The notes under the pieces are model-generated. The model saw only the letters and a list, made by a program, of their open reading frames with translations. It had not been told where the DNA came from and did no database searches. Shown in pieces: positions 24,263 to 36,329 of a DNA stretch of 64,000 bases. The DNA is from Lotus japonicus (Eukaryota; Streptophyta; Magnoliopsida; Fabales; Fabaceae), in assembly GCF_012489685.1 (NCBI RefSeq), contig NC_080043.1:29234743-29298742 (forward strand). The letters are read 5' to 3'. The position numbers were made by a program, and so were the translations under genes. Every line of letters begins with the position of its first letter. The first letter of the stretch is position 1.

Positions 24263-24269
24263 GACTCAT

Positions 24270-24790
24270 ATTGTTGGTTTTATTGATATCTGATTTGATG
24301 TTATATTGTTGAGGTTATTGATATCTGATATGATGTTATATTGCTGAGGTTGTCGATATCTGATTTGATGTTGTATTGTTGAGGTTATTGATATCTGATT
24401 TGATGCTATATTGTTGAGGATTATTGATATCTGATTTGTTGTTATATTTTTTAGGATTATTGATATCTGATTTGTTGTTATATTGTTGAGGATTATTGAT
24501 ATCTGATTTGACGTTATATTGTCAAGGTTGTTGACATCTGATTAGATGTTATAGATTGAGGTTGCTGTTATTTGATTTGATGTTATATTGTTGAGATTAT
24601 GGTCATATGATTTGATTCTATACTGTGGAGATTGTGGATATCTGAGTTGTTATATGCTGTTAAGTTGATGTCTGAATAAATGTTACATGTTGTTAAGTTG
24701 TTGATATCTGAGTTAATATATAGGTTGTTAAGTTACTGATATCTGAGTAGAAATATAGTTGAGGTTGTTGATAGTTGATTTAAATCTATA
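24270..24790 (+). repeat. Tandem repeat, ~36 bp, many copies, in long LTR 2
   Basis: About a dozen degenerate units built on TGATATCTGATTTGATGTTA and TATTGTTGAGG, decaying toward the right. Confidence 0.85.
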
Positions 24791-25318
24791 TTGTTGAATA
24801 TATGTCATCATCTATTTTGAATTAGGTTGCTAGCGTATGTGCCATGTTATGCACTTAAATCTGAATAGCATGTTTTTCTCTTTCACTCGTGGTAATGGCA
24901 TGGAGTTAACCCTTTCTATTTGCTACTTGTTGTTTGGGCGCTTAACGCTATTAGGTGATGGAGAATCTTCGATGGAGCTTGACCTTCGTACGAGTCAGAG
25001 AGGAGAACTTGAAGAACTGTGGAAGACTTGAAGAATATAGTCGGGTGTAGAGTTAGAGCCTTGAGTTAGAGAGCTAACCATTATTGGTTTAAGCTTGCAT
25101 AACGATTTCAGAATTTTATATTTGGGGTTTCGGATACTCGCCTTGTTCAAGGCTTGATGTAAATCCCTTTGTAGTTGGGAGTATGCATGACATGTTTTGG
25201 AAATACATTTGAAAAGAAAAAATATATACTCGTGTTTATAAATATTTTGGAAAATATTGCATATTTACTTTAATAGGTAACTAAAGTGACACTCGAAAAT
25301 CGGGGCGTTACACTACCA

Positions 25319-26795
25319 ATGGTCCAAAGTAAGCATTCTGAGTCGACGATTTGGCATGGGATTCGTGGCACTTGGAACCAGTTTATGGAGGGTGTTCGAT
25401 GGGTTGCTGGTGATGGTTGCTTTAGCCGCTTCTGGAAAGATTGTTGGGTTCCATTGCGCATCGTCTTAGAAGAGGTAGTGGTCCAACCAGTACCGTTTGG
25501 TAAGCAAGAGGATGTGATTGCTTCTTATGTTGAAAGTAACTCGGGGTCTTGGCATGTATCAGAGTTTAGTGATTTGTCCCTGATGTGTGAGGCAAGAGAT
25601 TCTGCTTTCACTTCCTGTATTGCAAAGCGATGTGAAGGATCAGGTTGTGTGGGCTTGCATAGCTTCTAGGGATTTCACAACTCAACTTCTAGGGATTTCA
25701 CAACTCAATCAGCGTATGCTCTTCTCACTCATCATTTGGATCCTCTGAATTCTGGCCTCACTTGGCGTTTGATTTGGAAGTAGAAGGGAGCAGAGAGAGT
25801 GCAAATCCTGCTTTGGAAAATTCTTAGTGGAGGCTTAATGACTAATGCAAAGTGTTTGCCGAGTCATTTATCTGATAATGATTTATGCCCGCTTTGTGGT
25901 GCATTTTCAGAATCAGTCCTTCATGCGCTAAGAGATTTTTTGCGAGTGTTACAGGTTTGGAAAGAGGTTTAAGGTCCCAATCTTCCAGCTCAGTTTCTCT
26001 CGTTGGATATTGAGCAGTGGCTGACTTGGAACCTTCAACCACGACACCATCGTAGCAGATAGAATTGGAGCCAGAAGTTCGCCACGCCGTGCTGGAGTTT
26101 TTGGCAGATGCGAAACTCAGTCATCTTTGAGCAATCCGTGTGGGATGGAACAACAGTGCATTGCCTTGCTCAATCTATCTGGTTCGATGATACAGCAACA
26201 AATATGGAGGTTTTTCAAACTGGACTGTCGAGTAGGACGAGCTTGTGCTAGCTTTTTCAGGATATTGGTTGGTTGAAGTTCAACGTGGAAGGATCCGTGA
26301 GAGGCACTAGGGAAGCCAGCTGTGGAAGGGTCTTGAGAGACTACGATGGTCGATGGATTCGTGGTTTGTGCCAGCGGTTAGTTACCTCTAGTGTCCTCTT
26401 AGAGGAACTATGGGCTATTGGAACTGCGGTGGATATTAGTGCTCGATACCAGTATCAACGGGTCGTAATTGAGGGTGATTCTGCTGATGCGGTTGCTTGT
26501 TTGACTACGCACGAACCTGTAGCACATCCTTATCGTGATATGGTAAGTGTTATTCGGTGTGTGATCCCTCCTCAGATGATGGTGAAGTTCCAATCTACCC
26601 CTCGTGAGGCGAACAAAGTTGCAAATTACCTAGCTCAGCATGCCCATGTGTTTGGATTTGGAGTCACACTCTTGATGTCCCTTTATTTGAATGTCGTAGT
26701 CTATTGTATAAGCACACGGTGGAAGCTTTGGCATCGCCTAGTGTTCCTATAGTATAGCTTTTTTTGTTTTTTCGGGGCTTGCCCCACCATGTTAA
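25319..26795 (+). pseudogene. L1-type LINE, piece 3 of 3 (zinc-binding domain, RNase H, 3' end)
   Basis: After the CTACC target duplication the LINE resumes: an IWHGIRGTWNQF segment (from about 25350), the zinc-binding domain with CPLCGAFSES (about 25890), then an RNase H-like domain at 26273-26752, with the conserved FNVEGS entry, the EELWAIGTAVDI helix, the IEGDSADAV strand and a final PREANKVANYLAQHA. Stops separate the parts. A 24-bp tandem duplication disrupts the frame at 25659-25708. The 3' untranslated end contains the plant LINE phrase GGGGCTTGCCCCACCATG before an A-rich tail at about 26790. Confidence 0.85.
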
Positions 26796-26829
26796 AAACA
26801 AAGAATTAAAATGACAATGTTTAATTATT

Positions 26830-26830
26830 A

Positions 26831-26864
<34 letters not shown>
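26830..26864. repeat. (ATT)n microsatellite
   Basis: About 11 units just after the LINE tail. Confidence 0.9.
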
Positions 26865-26867
<3 letters not shown>

Positions 26868-28140
26868 GAATTTGTATTTTTTACATATCAATTACTAATA
26901 AATATTTATGTTTTGATTATTCCAAAAGTGTATTTCATATTTTTTGTGAATCAAGATATCTCTATAATTAATAGTTGTGCAAATCTCTCGATGCACAGTT
27001 AGCAGACTAAGTAGTAATAGACTGACCAATAATATTTTTTTCATTTATAAGAGTTCGGAATCGAACTACCATTCACTTACTAAATGACAAAATATTAAAC
27101 TTCTAAAACAACTCAATTGGTTGATAAGTGAATTACATTCAATAAAAATTAATGTGTTAAAAAATACTTCTTTTATTTCTTCTTTTTAAAGTCTCGGTCA
27201 ATGATGGCTGTGCACAAAAATAATTGTTGATAAAATTGAGTCAAATAGAGTAAGCTACTGTCACAAGAAACTTAATATTTTATTAACAATTAACTAACTC
27301 TAGTTATGAGGTTGATTCATTTCAAATGTAAAACATTTTCTTATATAAAATGAAATAAAAAAATATATTTTTAAAGTTGTCTATTTTACTTCAATAAATA
27401 ACTCATCCTAAACGAATTAAATTAAGATAAATATATTGGAAATTACACCAAACATGATATAACTAAATTAATAAATGCATATAAATGATATACCCTATTT
27501 GTTTACATGGATAAAATGCTACACCTAGCAGGCTAGCACCGCCTTTCATAATTCATATATATCCATAAATTAAACCAAGTTGGTTTCAAATCAAACTCAT
27601 GTTAAGAAAAAAGATAAAGAATATTCTAACAAGTGGCACGACCGGTCATCGCAATGACATCATAGAAATTGTTTGCTGCTGGAATTTCTGACCATGCAAC
27701 CTGGACTTTCGAATACTTATATGTGTATCTTTCCTCCGTATGGAAGAATTTCTCATTTAGTATTAATTTTAAAATTTTAAAATTTTAAATTTATTATTTC
27801 CTATCATGATATTGATATATCTTATATTTATTATGAGCTCGGTTGGATCTGAATTAAAAAGTATGAAAATAGAAAAATAACCATTTATAAACCATACACT
27901 TTTCTCAAGATATGTTATTTTTCTCCGTTTTTCACCTATATTTTCTGATAGAATATCTAATCAGATGGATATCCAAACGGCTCTTGTATTAATTAAAAAC
28001 TTTAGTACATGAGAATTGACTAAGTCCAAGTGATCACTTGGAATGACCAAGCTTCTCTTTGAAGAACAGCAAAAATATGATATCATTGTCTAGACTCACA
28101 GTCTCTATAATCAACTCCCCTACGGCCCTACATGAACCCA
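26865..28140. other. AT-rich intergenic, upstream of dirigent gene 1
   Basis: No ORF or element recognised. The 3' part is presumably the distal promoter of the dirigent gene. Confidence 0.5.
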
Positions 28141-28145
28141 CGAGG

Positions 28146-28151
28146 CACGTG
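28146..28151 (+). promoter_or_regulatory. G-box (CACGTG)
   Basis: A CACGTG core about 120 bp upstream of the TATA box of dirigent gene 1; such sites bind bHLH and bZIP factors. Function is inferred from position only. Confidence 0.4.
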
Positions 28152-28268
28152 TTAGGTCATTGAGGCTTCATTCTGCATGGTTCTTTGGCTCCATATGTAA
28201 ATGTTGTAGTTGTAGCATCTCATTGGCAAAGATGCCCAAACCCACACCTACCCCCTCCCTTTTTTTTC

Positions 28269-28276
28269 TTATAAAT
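28269..28276 (+). promoter_or_regulatory. TATA box of dirigent gene 1
   Basis: TTATAAAT, 88 bp before the start codon, giving a plausible 60-bp leader. Confidence 0.6.
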
Positions 28277-28363
28277 TCCACTCTTTCTACTTACTCTCTT
28301 CATTCCATTTTTGTTGTAGTTACAAGATATAACAAACTTTTCACTTTTCCTTAACCTCCAACC

Positions 28364-28945
28364 ATGGCTCTCAAAACCCTCATATTCTCCTTCCTCGTCC
28401 TCTCCTTCCACACCCTCACCACTGCCGCCACCGCCGACCAACCAAGTTTCTTCGTGCGTTCCATAGACCGTGAGATGACCGAGAAGAAAGAAAACTACAG
28501 CCACTTCCGGTTCTACTGGCAAGACATCGTGGGCGGGGCCAACGCCACCTCCATCCCAATCATTGAATCAATCCCTAAGTTCAACCTCACCAGTACCTTC
28601 GGTCTGACTAGGGTCATCGACAATGCTCTGACGGTGGGACCCAATCGGACCTCGAAGCTGGTGGGGCGGGCTCAGGGTTTTTACGTCTCCACATCTCAAA
28701 CAGAGTACGATTTTTTGATGATTCAGACTTTCGTGCTGTTCGAAGGAGTGTACAACGGGAGCAGCATCACCTTCTTGGCGAGGAACCCAATTAACGAGAA
28801 GGTGAGGGAGTTGCCGGTGGTAGGAGGCGTTGGGCGTTTCCGGTTTGCTAAGGGATATGCTCGTGTTAACACCATCTCTTTTGATTACCTAACGGGTGAT
28901 ACAACCGTTGAGTACAACGTTTATGTTTCCCATTATCATCATTAG
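28364..28945 (+). CDS. Dirigent protein 1
   Basis: A 193-aa secreted dirigent-family protein, intronless as usual. Residues 1-22 are a signal peptide (MALKTLIFSF...TTAA). The mature beta-barrel carries the family landmarks: HFRFYWQDIVGG (47-58), VGRAQGFYVS (100-109), FEGVYNGSS (126-134), ELPVVGGVGRFRFAKGYA (149-166) and a C-terminal VEYNVYV. Five N-glycosylation sequons are visible (N44, N60, N74, N94, N131). Dirigent proteins guide stereoselective coupling of phenoxy radicals in lignan and lignin-related pathways in the apoplast; some legume members act as pterocarpan synthases. Which substrate this one handles cannot be told. Start chosen as the first ATG after the TATA box, giving a full signal peptide. 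An AATAATAAT-rich 3' region near 29130 may carry the poly(A) signal. The paralogue at 48.2 kb is about half identical by eye. Confidence 0.93.
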   Translation: MALKTLIFSFLVLSFHTLTTAATADQPSFFVRSIDREMTEKKENYSHFRFYWQDIVGGANATSIPIIESIPKFNLTSTFGLTRVIDNALTVGPNRTSKLVGRAQGFYVSTSQTEYDFLMIQTFVLFEGVYNGSSITFLARNPINEKVRELPVVGGVGRFRFAKGYARVNTISFDYLTGDTTVEYNVYVSHYHH

Positions 28946-29206
28946 ATACTTCTTTTTTGTTGGCTTTAATTTACACACACAGTTAATTGTGTTTCTCATA
29001 AGTTTCCTGTTAAACATCCAGCATCCACTCACATGTGTGATGATGCTTAGTTTTGCTTCCTTTACATATATGTGGGGTTTGAGCCTGTGAATTAAGCTGA
29101 ACCCTGTTTCTTTGTGGTGTGTCACCATTTGAATAATAATTTATAAATAAGTTAAATAAATTAAACACTCCTTATCCAAAAAAAATATATATATATATAT
29201 ATATCT

Positions 29207-29422
29207 TATATCTTGGACTATTCTATGATCGATCTCTACATCCGGCAAACGAACATAGGAAAACATTTTATTGACGTCTAGAATATTATATTACCTATAT
29301 ATGATGTAATGTAAAAGTCAAACTGTTGAATCAAGAGTTTTAAGTAAGTATATATAAAGGTTATACGACTTTATAAATTTTAACATAATTTGATAGTTCA
29401 TCTGACAACTTAAATTTAATGG
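29207..29422. repeat. 216-bp direct repeat, copy 1 (left of rDNA insert)
   Basis: Compared base by base by eye, it shows no difference from 30785-31000. Confidence 0.9.
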
Positions 29423-29868
29423 GTAATTTGCGCGCCTGCTGCCTTCCTTGGATGTGGTAGCCGTTTCTCAGGCTCCCTCTCCGGAATCGAACCCTAATTC
29501 TCCGTCACCCGTCACCACCATGGTAGGCCACTATCCTACCATCGAAAGTTGATAGGGCAGAAATTTGAATGATGCGTCGCCGGCACAAAGGCCGTGCGAT
29601 CCGACGAGTTATCATGAATCATCAAAGCAACAGGCAAAGCCTGCGTCGACCTTTTATCTAATAAATGCGTCCCTTCCATAAGTCGGGGTTTGTTGCACGT
29701 ATTAGCTCTAGAATTACTACGGTTATCCGAGTAGTAGATACCATCAAACAAACTATAACTGATTTAATGAGCCATTCGCAGTTTCACAGTCTGAATTAGT
29801 TCATACTTACACATGCATGGCTTAATCTTTGAGACAAGCATATGACTACTGGCAGGATCAACCAGGTA
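29423..29868 (-). rRNA. 18S rRNA, 5' fragment
   Basis: On the minus strand it starts TACCTGGTTGATCCTGCC at 29868, the universal 5' end of plant 18S rRNA, and runs 446 nt to the region GGCAGCAGGCGCGCAAATTAC, where it is cut. It is a truncated copy joined to its own external spacer, so it cannot give a functional ribosomal RNA. Microhomology of two to three bases (TGG) is seen at the left junction. Confidence 0.95.
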
Positions 29869-30784
29869 GCATCCATTAACAACTTTGCTCATCGGCGCTT
29901 GCATGCAACCACGAGTGGAGAGCAAGCAAGTCACGGAGGCAAGTGTCATTCAAGGCAACCAAGATTAAAGGGACTGCATGGAAGAGAATTTCCCATGTTT
30001 CATCTCATGCACCGCATCCGAGAGAGCAACAAAAACATGTGCGCCACAATTGCTTCAAGAATGAATCGCAAACGTGGAACACATGCATCACTTCGAGATC
30101 CCCCAGAACCCCCTCCCTCGAGGAGGTCTGGATGGACGAAATCCGACAAGCCACACGAATACCATTCAAGAGGTAGTCAGCACAGGAACCGCAGTCACGC
30201 AACTAAAAGGGACGTTCACTTGAAACAGGATTGCATGCCAACCGTTCGATGCAAAAGCATGGAGCCAGCCAGCAAAAACAACCCAAACACAACTCATACA
30301 CCCTCACGTACAGTAGACCCAACACCACTAAACGTTCCACACCCCGCAATGCCAAGGCAAGCGAGCAAATGGAAGCATCGAGCAGCGCCATGTCTACATC
30401 GCTAGGTATGATGAAACCTGGAAATGTACCCACCCCGCATGTACCGATCGGGACTCGTTATTTGAGGGACAAGAAAAATCGCTTTCACAATCAACATTTT
30501 CTTCAAAAGAGATTTTATTTCAAGAGAAATCGCTTTCACAATCATTTTCTTTGAAAGGGTTTTCTTCGAAAAAGTCAGATCATTTTTTAGAAACATTTTC
30601 ACAATCATTTTACATATGGCAAAAACTCACGTTCAGATCAAAAATCTCGTCCAAACTAGATCACACGACCCGCCGGGACATGCAACACGAATTTCGGTTC
30701 GTGCTGCGGCATCACGAATTGACCCCTGACGCTAGCGCCGTCACCGGAATCCCCACGCCAATGAGATTGTGGTCGGCATTCGGC
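29869..30784 (-). other. 5' external transcribed spacer of rDNA
   Basis: Sequence directly upstream of the 18S 5' end in the minus direction; GC-richer, without ORF logic. It includes a short subrepeat (GAAATCGCTTTCACAATC) near 30476 and 30523, with a weaker third near 30597. The assignment as ETS follows from adjacency to 18S. Confidence 0.8.
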
Positions 30785-31000
30785 TATATCTTGGACTATT
30801 CTATGATCGATCTCTACATCCGGCAAACGAACATAGGAAAACATTTTATTGACGTCTAGAATATTATATTACCTATATATGATGTAATGTAAAAGTCAAA
30901 CTGTTGAATCAAGAGTTTTAAGTAAGTATATATAAAGGTTATACGACTTTATAAATTTTAACATAATTTGATAGTTCATCTGACAACTTAAATTTAATGG
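30785..31000. repeat. 216-bp direct repeat, copy 2 (right of rDNA insert)
   Basis: See copy 1. The sequence right of 31000 looks like the original continuation of the locus. Confidence 0.9.
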
Positions 31001-31786
31001 ATGGTATACATATTTTAAAATTAAAATAGGAGAGTAAATATCGGGTATAAAATTCAATATCTATCAAGTGTCTATTTAATTTAATGTACATGTGTGTATT
31101 ATCATATATGTGTATGTGGTCGTTTTAAACTGCCACACAATTTCATGCTGATAAATGACGATTCTTGCGATATTCACTTAATGTGATCGTTCATAAAGTA
31201 TACATATCAAAACAAAGTGAACAAATTCAAAGTTGGGAAAAGTTTCAATATTCACTCACATTTAGTGAAAACGGAATATAGAGAAGAAGAAGAAGAAAAA
31301 AAAAATATATATATATATATATAGGGAAATATATATAGTGAAATATCTATATAATATGAATGATATATATTTGAATCAAAAAGAGAGAAATATATAAATG
31401 ATTAATGTGGAAATAAAGTGAAAAATAAAATGAGTGTGAGTAAATATTACTCTTTAAAATTGAGCATATACTCAAAAGAGTACTGAGGCTTTCAATATTT
31501 AATTATTTATTTCTTATGTTGAATTGTTTGGGTTATTGATCGCACGAATACCAGTCTTCTTGTACTCATCCATTCTCAATATAATATGATTATACACTTA
31601 AATCTATTTAACAATTGTGAACATCTTGAATTGGTCGACTAAGAAGAAAGACTCTCGAATAGACCTTAAGAATTTAATTAAAACAGTATAGAAAACTAAT
31701 TTTTGGTCAAATAATTTGTGACATGCGTCATCATGTCAAATAAGTTGGTGTTTTGCGTACACAGTGATGTTGATATAGTTTCGATA
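31001..31786. other. Intergenic, no gene seen
   Basis: AT-rich spacer with a short (TA)n at about 31304-31321. Confidence 0.4.
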
Positions 31787-32129
31787 TCTATCTATCTATA
31801 ATATATATATAATATAATATAATATAATATAATATATAATTATAATAATATATATAAAAGTAGAGTTTCTGCAGTCTTGGGGGCAAAAAAGTCCTTCAAC
31901 AAATTAATTCAAAAGCTATTAAAGCTGGGCATGGATATTTTTGTAAAAAAACATTTTATTTCACTCAGATTTAATCTCAGCCGTTGATTCACAATTGTAT
32001 CAGTTTCAGTCCTTCTCAGTTTCAACAAAAGAGAAACGCTTCCCCTTTCTCCTTCTCTCAGTCGTTTCTTTAGGTTTTAAATCGTTTAAAACCTTCTATA
32101 GAGAAGTCGTGTTTGCTGCTTTTCTGTGT

Positions 32130-32325
32130 CTGCCTCTGATTTCCAGTACCTCCTCGACACCCTCGCCCTTCCACCGCCGTCTGGAACACCGTCATCATCG
32201 GCTTCATCTGCAACTACATGCCCCTTAACACACTCCTCCTCTACGCCCACATGAGAACCGCCACTTCCCCCACCCACTTCGATTCCTACAGAGAACCCCC
32301 AACATATGCCTCGCGGATTTGAGTT
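32130..32325 (+). pseudogene. PPR protein gene fragment
   Basis: Reads RPSTAVWNTVIIGFICN then LLLYAHMRTATSPTHFDSY. This matches the opening repeats of plant pentatricopeptide proteins of the type that contain a conserved 'WNT.IIGFICN.. .ALLLYA.M' sequence (like Arabidopsis At3g22150, from memory). A frameshift lies upstream near 32150-32165, and the similarity stops at about 32300. It sits near the 5' end of the Helitron, so probably captured. Confidence 0.7.
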
Positions 32326-35300
32326 TACCATGACGTTTTCTTCCCTCTGTCGATCTCAGATTTAGGAATCAGCCCCCACTTTCTCCTTTGGAAGAGATAT
32401 TGGCTGTGGTATCTTCTTTTGTGGTCGATTGGTTTCTTTGGAGCTCCTTCAAGACATGTTTGTTGCATATCAGGTACATGATCCTGCATCGTTTAGGTAC
32501 GTATTTGATCTCTGGTGGTGTTGTTCTATTAATTTAGAAAGAAATTATCTGATTCTTTTTTTACTCCGTCACTTATGCTTGAAGTTTGGTTGCTTGGTGT
32601 CTGACAAGTTCTTGGGGTAGGTTAGCGGAAGTAACCAATCATTGAATCTTCGCAGGACGATGGACGTGGCCTGAGGCCTAGACGAAGGCTACATGAGTCG
32701 ACGAAGTACAATTAGATCTCTGCGGGAGAGTTCGGTGACGATTCCATCACATGGATTCCTTTATAGGTTTGCAATTTTGTTTCTTCGTCATTTGTGATTA
32801 CTGTGGCATTTTTTTGATTCCTTATCTGTTTAGATTTAGTTCCTTAAAGTGCAGTATTTTGCTGATTTAGGTGAATTTATGTTCATATATATAGTAATGC
32901 TACTAGCTTAGTTGGAATCAGAGTTTATCAACGGTGATTATCGCAAACAATTGACTCTTTTTTCTGATCTGATATTCCAGATTGGGTGCGCCTTTGCTGG
33001 GATTATGGGGTTCCAGTTTGTGCATTGGTGTCGTTCTTCTACATTGTTCTTGATTGTGGTATTGAATTTTCTTTCCCTCTCTCTCTCTGTTGTCCCTGAA
33101 AGGCCCAATTTTTTTTGTCTCTATCAATTATTGTTAATATTGAATTTTCTCCATTTAGGATCTATGAGTACTTGATGCATGTAAATGTTATCTCTGCTAT
33201 TTTATTATGTTCTCATATATGTTTTAATGGGTTGTTTTAGCCTGATTTCTACCATGGGTTACATTATGCTACAGGTGGAAGACAAAAGGTTTGGCTATCC
33301 TGGGGGGATCATTGTAATTGGGTTACTGAGATACCTGAATGTCTCGAATATTCAGGGGTTTATCACTTTAGCTACAGTAAACACTTCTTTCTATCCTCTT
33401 CTTGGCTTGGTTCTATCACACTAACATAAGAAGCCAAATTTTAGTGATAACACATTACAAGTCAGCAATTTCTGGCCCAGTTCTATCGCTAATAAATGGA
33501 CTAGCTTGATGTTTCCACTATATTTATAAGATACAACTCTTAGATCATTTGAAAATCTACAATTTGGTTTGGAATCAGCATGATTGTATTCATTCGGGTA
33601 TGATTGTAAGCGGAGAGATTTTAGATCTGTTCATTGATTGTATGTAGCTATGATTGTACTCTATTCATTTTAGTATGTGTTTGGATTTGTTTTTGTTATG
33701 TTCAAAACAGCTTAAGTTGTGTCAAAATTATCTATACTGATTCTATGCATGCGTTTTCTCTCTTACTGGCCCCTCATTTTCTTGAATGTTTTTGATAGGA
33801 TGTTTCTAGATTTATTCTTGAAATAATTCACTTTTTATGGTTCATGTCATTTGACACAAAAGTGTGCAGTTAGATGACACATTAACCAAATGTCTATCCT
33901 CACAACCTTTCATGATTCAAGTGTGTTTCTTAGTTCACATGCCTCAGCCAAAACATTTTTCCAGTTGCTCCAATTTGATTTTGGGCTGAGTGTATTGGGA
34001 TATTATATATTGTGGTTTTTTAGCAGGTAGAATTCAAAGTTCAAACACTACTTGCAGATGAAAATTTATGTGTTAATTTAGTGTTCTATGTTAATTAAGT
34101 CTGAAATGTTTAGCCTTTTATGTGACTTTTTTTTATAGATTTAGATTACATTCAACTTATGGATATGAAATAGCAAAATTCTCATCCGTATATGGTTCAA
34201 TTGTTGGTAGTGACTGATATGAGAACACATGTTGGGATATTAGGTTCAGATCAAGTTTCAGCGGTTGGTGTGAGCCTGGAGATAGAGAGAGTATTTGCTA
34301 TAATGTAGCATCATTGGAAGGACCTAAACCAGGTGATCATAATGGATATATTGCTTACAATTTAGATTACATTAAGCTTATGGATATGAAATAACCAAAT
34401 TATCATCCGTGATGTATGAATATTAGTTTGGCGGTTGTTAATTTCCTGTTTTTGGTTATTTATTCTGACTCTGGATCAAATTCTTAATTTTTTTTACTTA
34501 TCAAAAAAGTGATTTTGAAGGGACCGTAGTGATGATAGACCTGAGATCTACCAAAAAAGTGAAATTTGGACTTTCCTTGGGAAACTTGGGTGGCGTTGTG
34601 GTCAATGAATGAAGATGCTTGCAACCTCCAGGCTTCCGCATGTGCTTTCCTTCAGTGAAATTATTATTGATATGAAATTAGGTTTACTCATAGGGTTGAA
34701 TAGACTGTCACCATTTTTGATTGTTTTGGTGTGTGATCGGTATTGTGATATTGATTTGTAGAAAGTAGACTTTGACCTCCACTTTTAATGTTTGGAAAGA
34801 TTTGAGTTGTCATTGTGGATCTATTATAAATATTAAATAGTTATATTTTGTATCTAATTTTTTGTATAGGAATTTATATTTTTGTATCTGTAAAGGGCAA
34901 TTTTTTATATCTTTCTTTCAATTAGTTTAAATTTTGAAGTTCGTTTGTAACTCTCAAACTTAATTCTTCAGTTAAGAGCATTCTTAAAATCAAATTAACC
35001 TATTGGTTACTATATTATGAGTAACTGTGTGAGTAATGGACATATTAAAGCCATAATTTCAGCCTTTAATTTGGATCATTTCAAAACTCAAAACCCAATA
35101 AAGATATAAACACATACTATATGCAAATTTTGCACTCAATTTTCTGTAATGTGATGTCCAACATCCAAGGACAAAATTGGTACTTGATTAATGATTAGAA
35201 TATGAAGCCTCAACACTTTGTAGGGTAACAGTGTTGTGGCTCAACAACCAGGAACAAAAGCAGCCAAAAAGCAACACATAGTTTTGGCTATACACACCTC

Positions 35301-35441
35301 ACATGTTGTAGCCATGACATTTACTTCAAAATATTCCTGAAAGCCTGCAATCTTTTTTCATCCACATTATTTGACAGTTTAATCACTCACAGTCACGGGG
35401 TGACAATTTGAGTTGATGTTACAAAAACATGCACAACACAT

Positions 35442-35444
35442 TGA

Positions 35445-35475
<31 letters not shown>
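35442..35475. repeat. (GAAA)n microsatellite
   Basis: About eight tetranucleotide units. Confidence 0.9.
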
Positions 35476-35477
<2 letters not shown>

Positions 35478-35831
35478 GGTTTCTGAGGTCTCTGTTTCTT
35501 CTTCTAAGCACTCTGCAGTTACTCCTAACTTCCCCAACTCATTCACTACAAGATACTAACTAATAACTTTATTGATCTTTTTGCTTCCTCGAAATTTGTA
35601 GTTCAGCTTCTGTATTATCACTTGCATTATGTAAAATTTTAATAAATCATACTACCATTGAGATACATGATTCTTTTCTGTTTTATTTTTAGCCAATATA
35701 TTTTTAACAGATTTGGTTTCCTTAACTTTCTAGGACTGCCAGTGTATCTTTCTAAATTCCTTCCACTAAATTGTGAAATTATGAAGCTCATATTGTGTCT
35801 CTTTGTTTTGTTTTAACTAGAGGCTGTGTAA

Positions 35832-36187
35832 CACCATTAAATTTATTAAAAAAATTGAAACTGATGGGGCTGTGCACAAGCAATAATATGGAGATGATTT
35901 GATTAAATTAAAGCATAGGGGGTGTTAGCAAAATGATGGAATCCCAAGGGAATTTTAGTGAAGCTTGCAATTGAATATTAAAGGTACATAAATTAATAAA
36001 TTTAAATATTTATTACTATACACTATTAAATCTATTAAAAAGATTGAAGTTGAAGGGGTTGTGCACAAGTAATAATGTGGAAATGATTTGATTAATTTAA
36101 AACATAGGGGAGTTAGCAAAGTGATGGAATCTCAAGGGAATTTTAGCGAAGCTTACAATTGAATATTAAAGGTACATAAATTAATAT
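35832..36187. repeat. Direct duplication, ~167 bp x 2, inside Helitron
   Basis: 35832-35998 is repeated at 36021-36187 with scattered differences. Both contain 'GTGCACAAG.AATAAT.TGG' and 'TTGAATATTAAAGGTACATA'. Confidence 0.85.
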
Positions 36188-36329
36188 ATTTATTAGTATA
36201 TTAAAATTAATTTAATTCTTGCCTTTTGGTTCCTTTCTTTGATGTTAGATGCACACTCTTGAGCTCTATATATAGTTACAATAGTATGTGCATAGACATC
36301 AAAGACAGAGCCAATTATCTATCCTGGCT

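Larger units (their letters stand above)
20668..25313 (+). mobile_element. Long solo LTR, copy 2, with nested MULE
   Basis: Starts TGTAAGACCC, ends GGGGCGTTACA, flanked by CTACC at 20663-20667 and 25314-25318. It is the same family as the LTR at 15.4-19.5 kb. Without the 1.3-kb Mutator-like insertion it is about 3.35 kb. Its tandem arrays (24.1-24.8 kb) are unrelated in sequence to the array in copy 1. No internal domain, so a solo LTR. Confidence 0.85.

Noticed and set aside
24270..24790. Possible CRISPR-like array of 36-bp units
   Set aside because: The units are direct tandem repeats without unique spacers in a plant LTR; not CRISPR.
29842..30554. Open frames up to 187 aa over the rDNA spacer
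   Set aside because: They lie opposite the 18S 5' end and external spacer; GC-rich rDNA commonly gives spurious frames.
32912..33424. ORFs at 32912-33175 and 33185-33424 as host gene exons
   Set aside because: Hydrophobic, AT-driven frames without a domain or good splice context beyond the captured PPR fragment.
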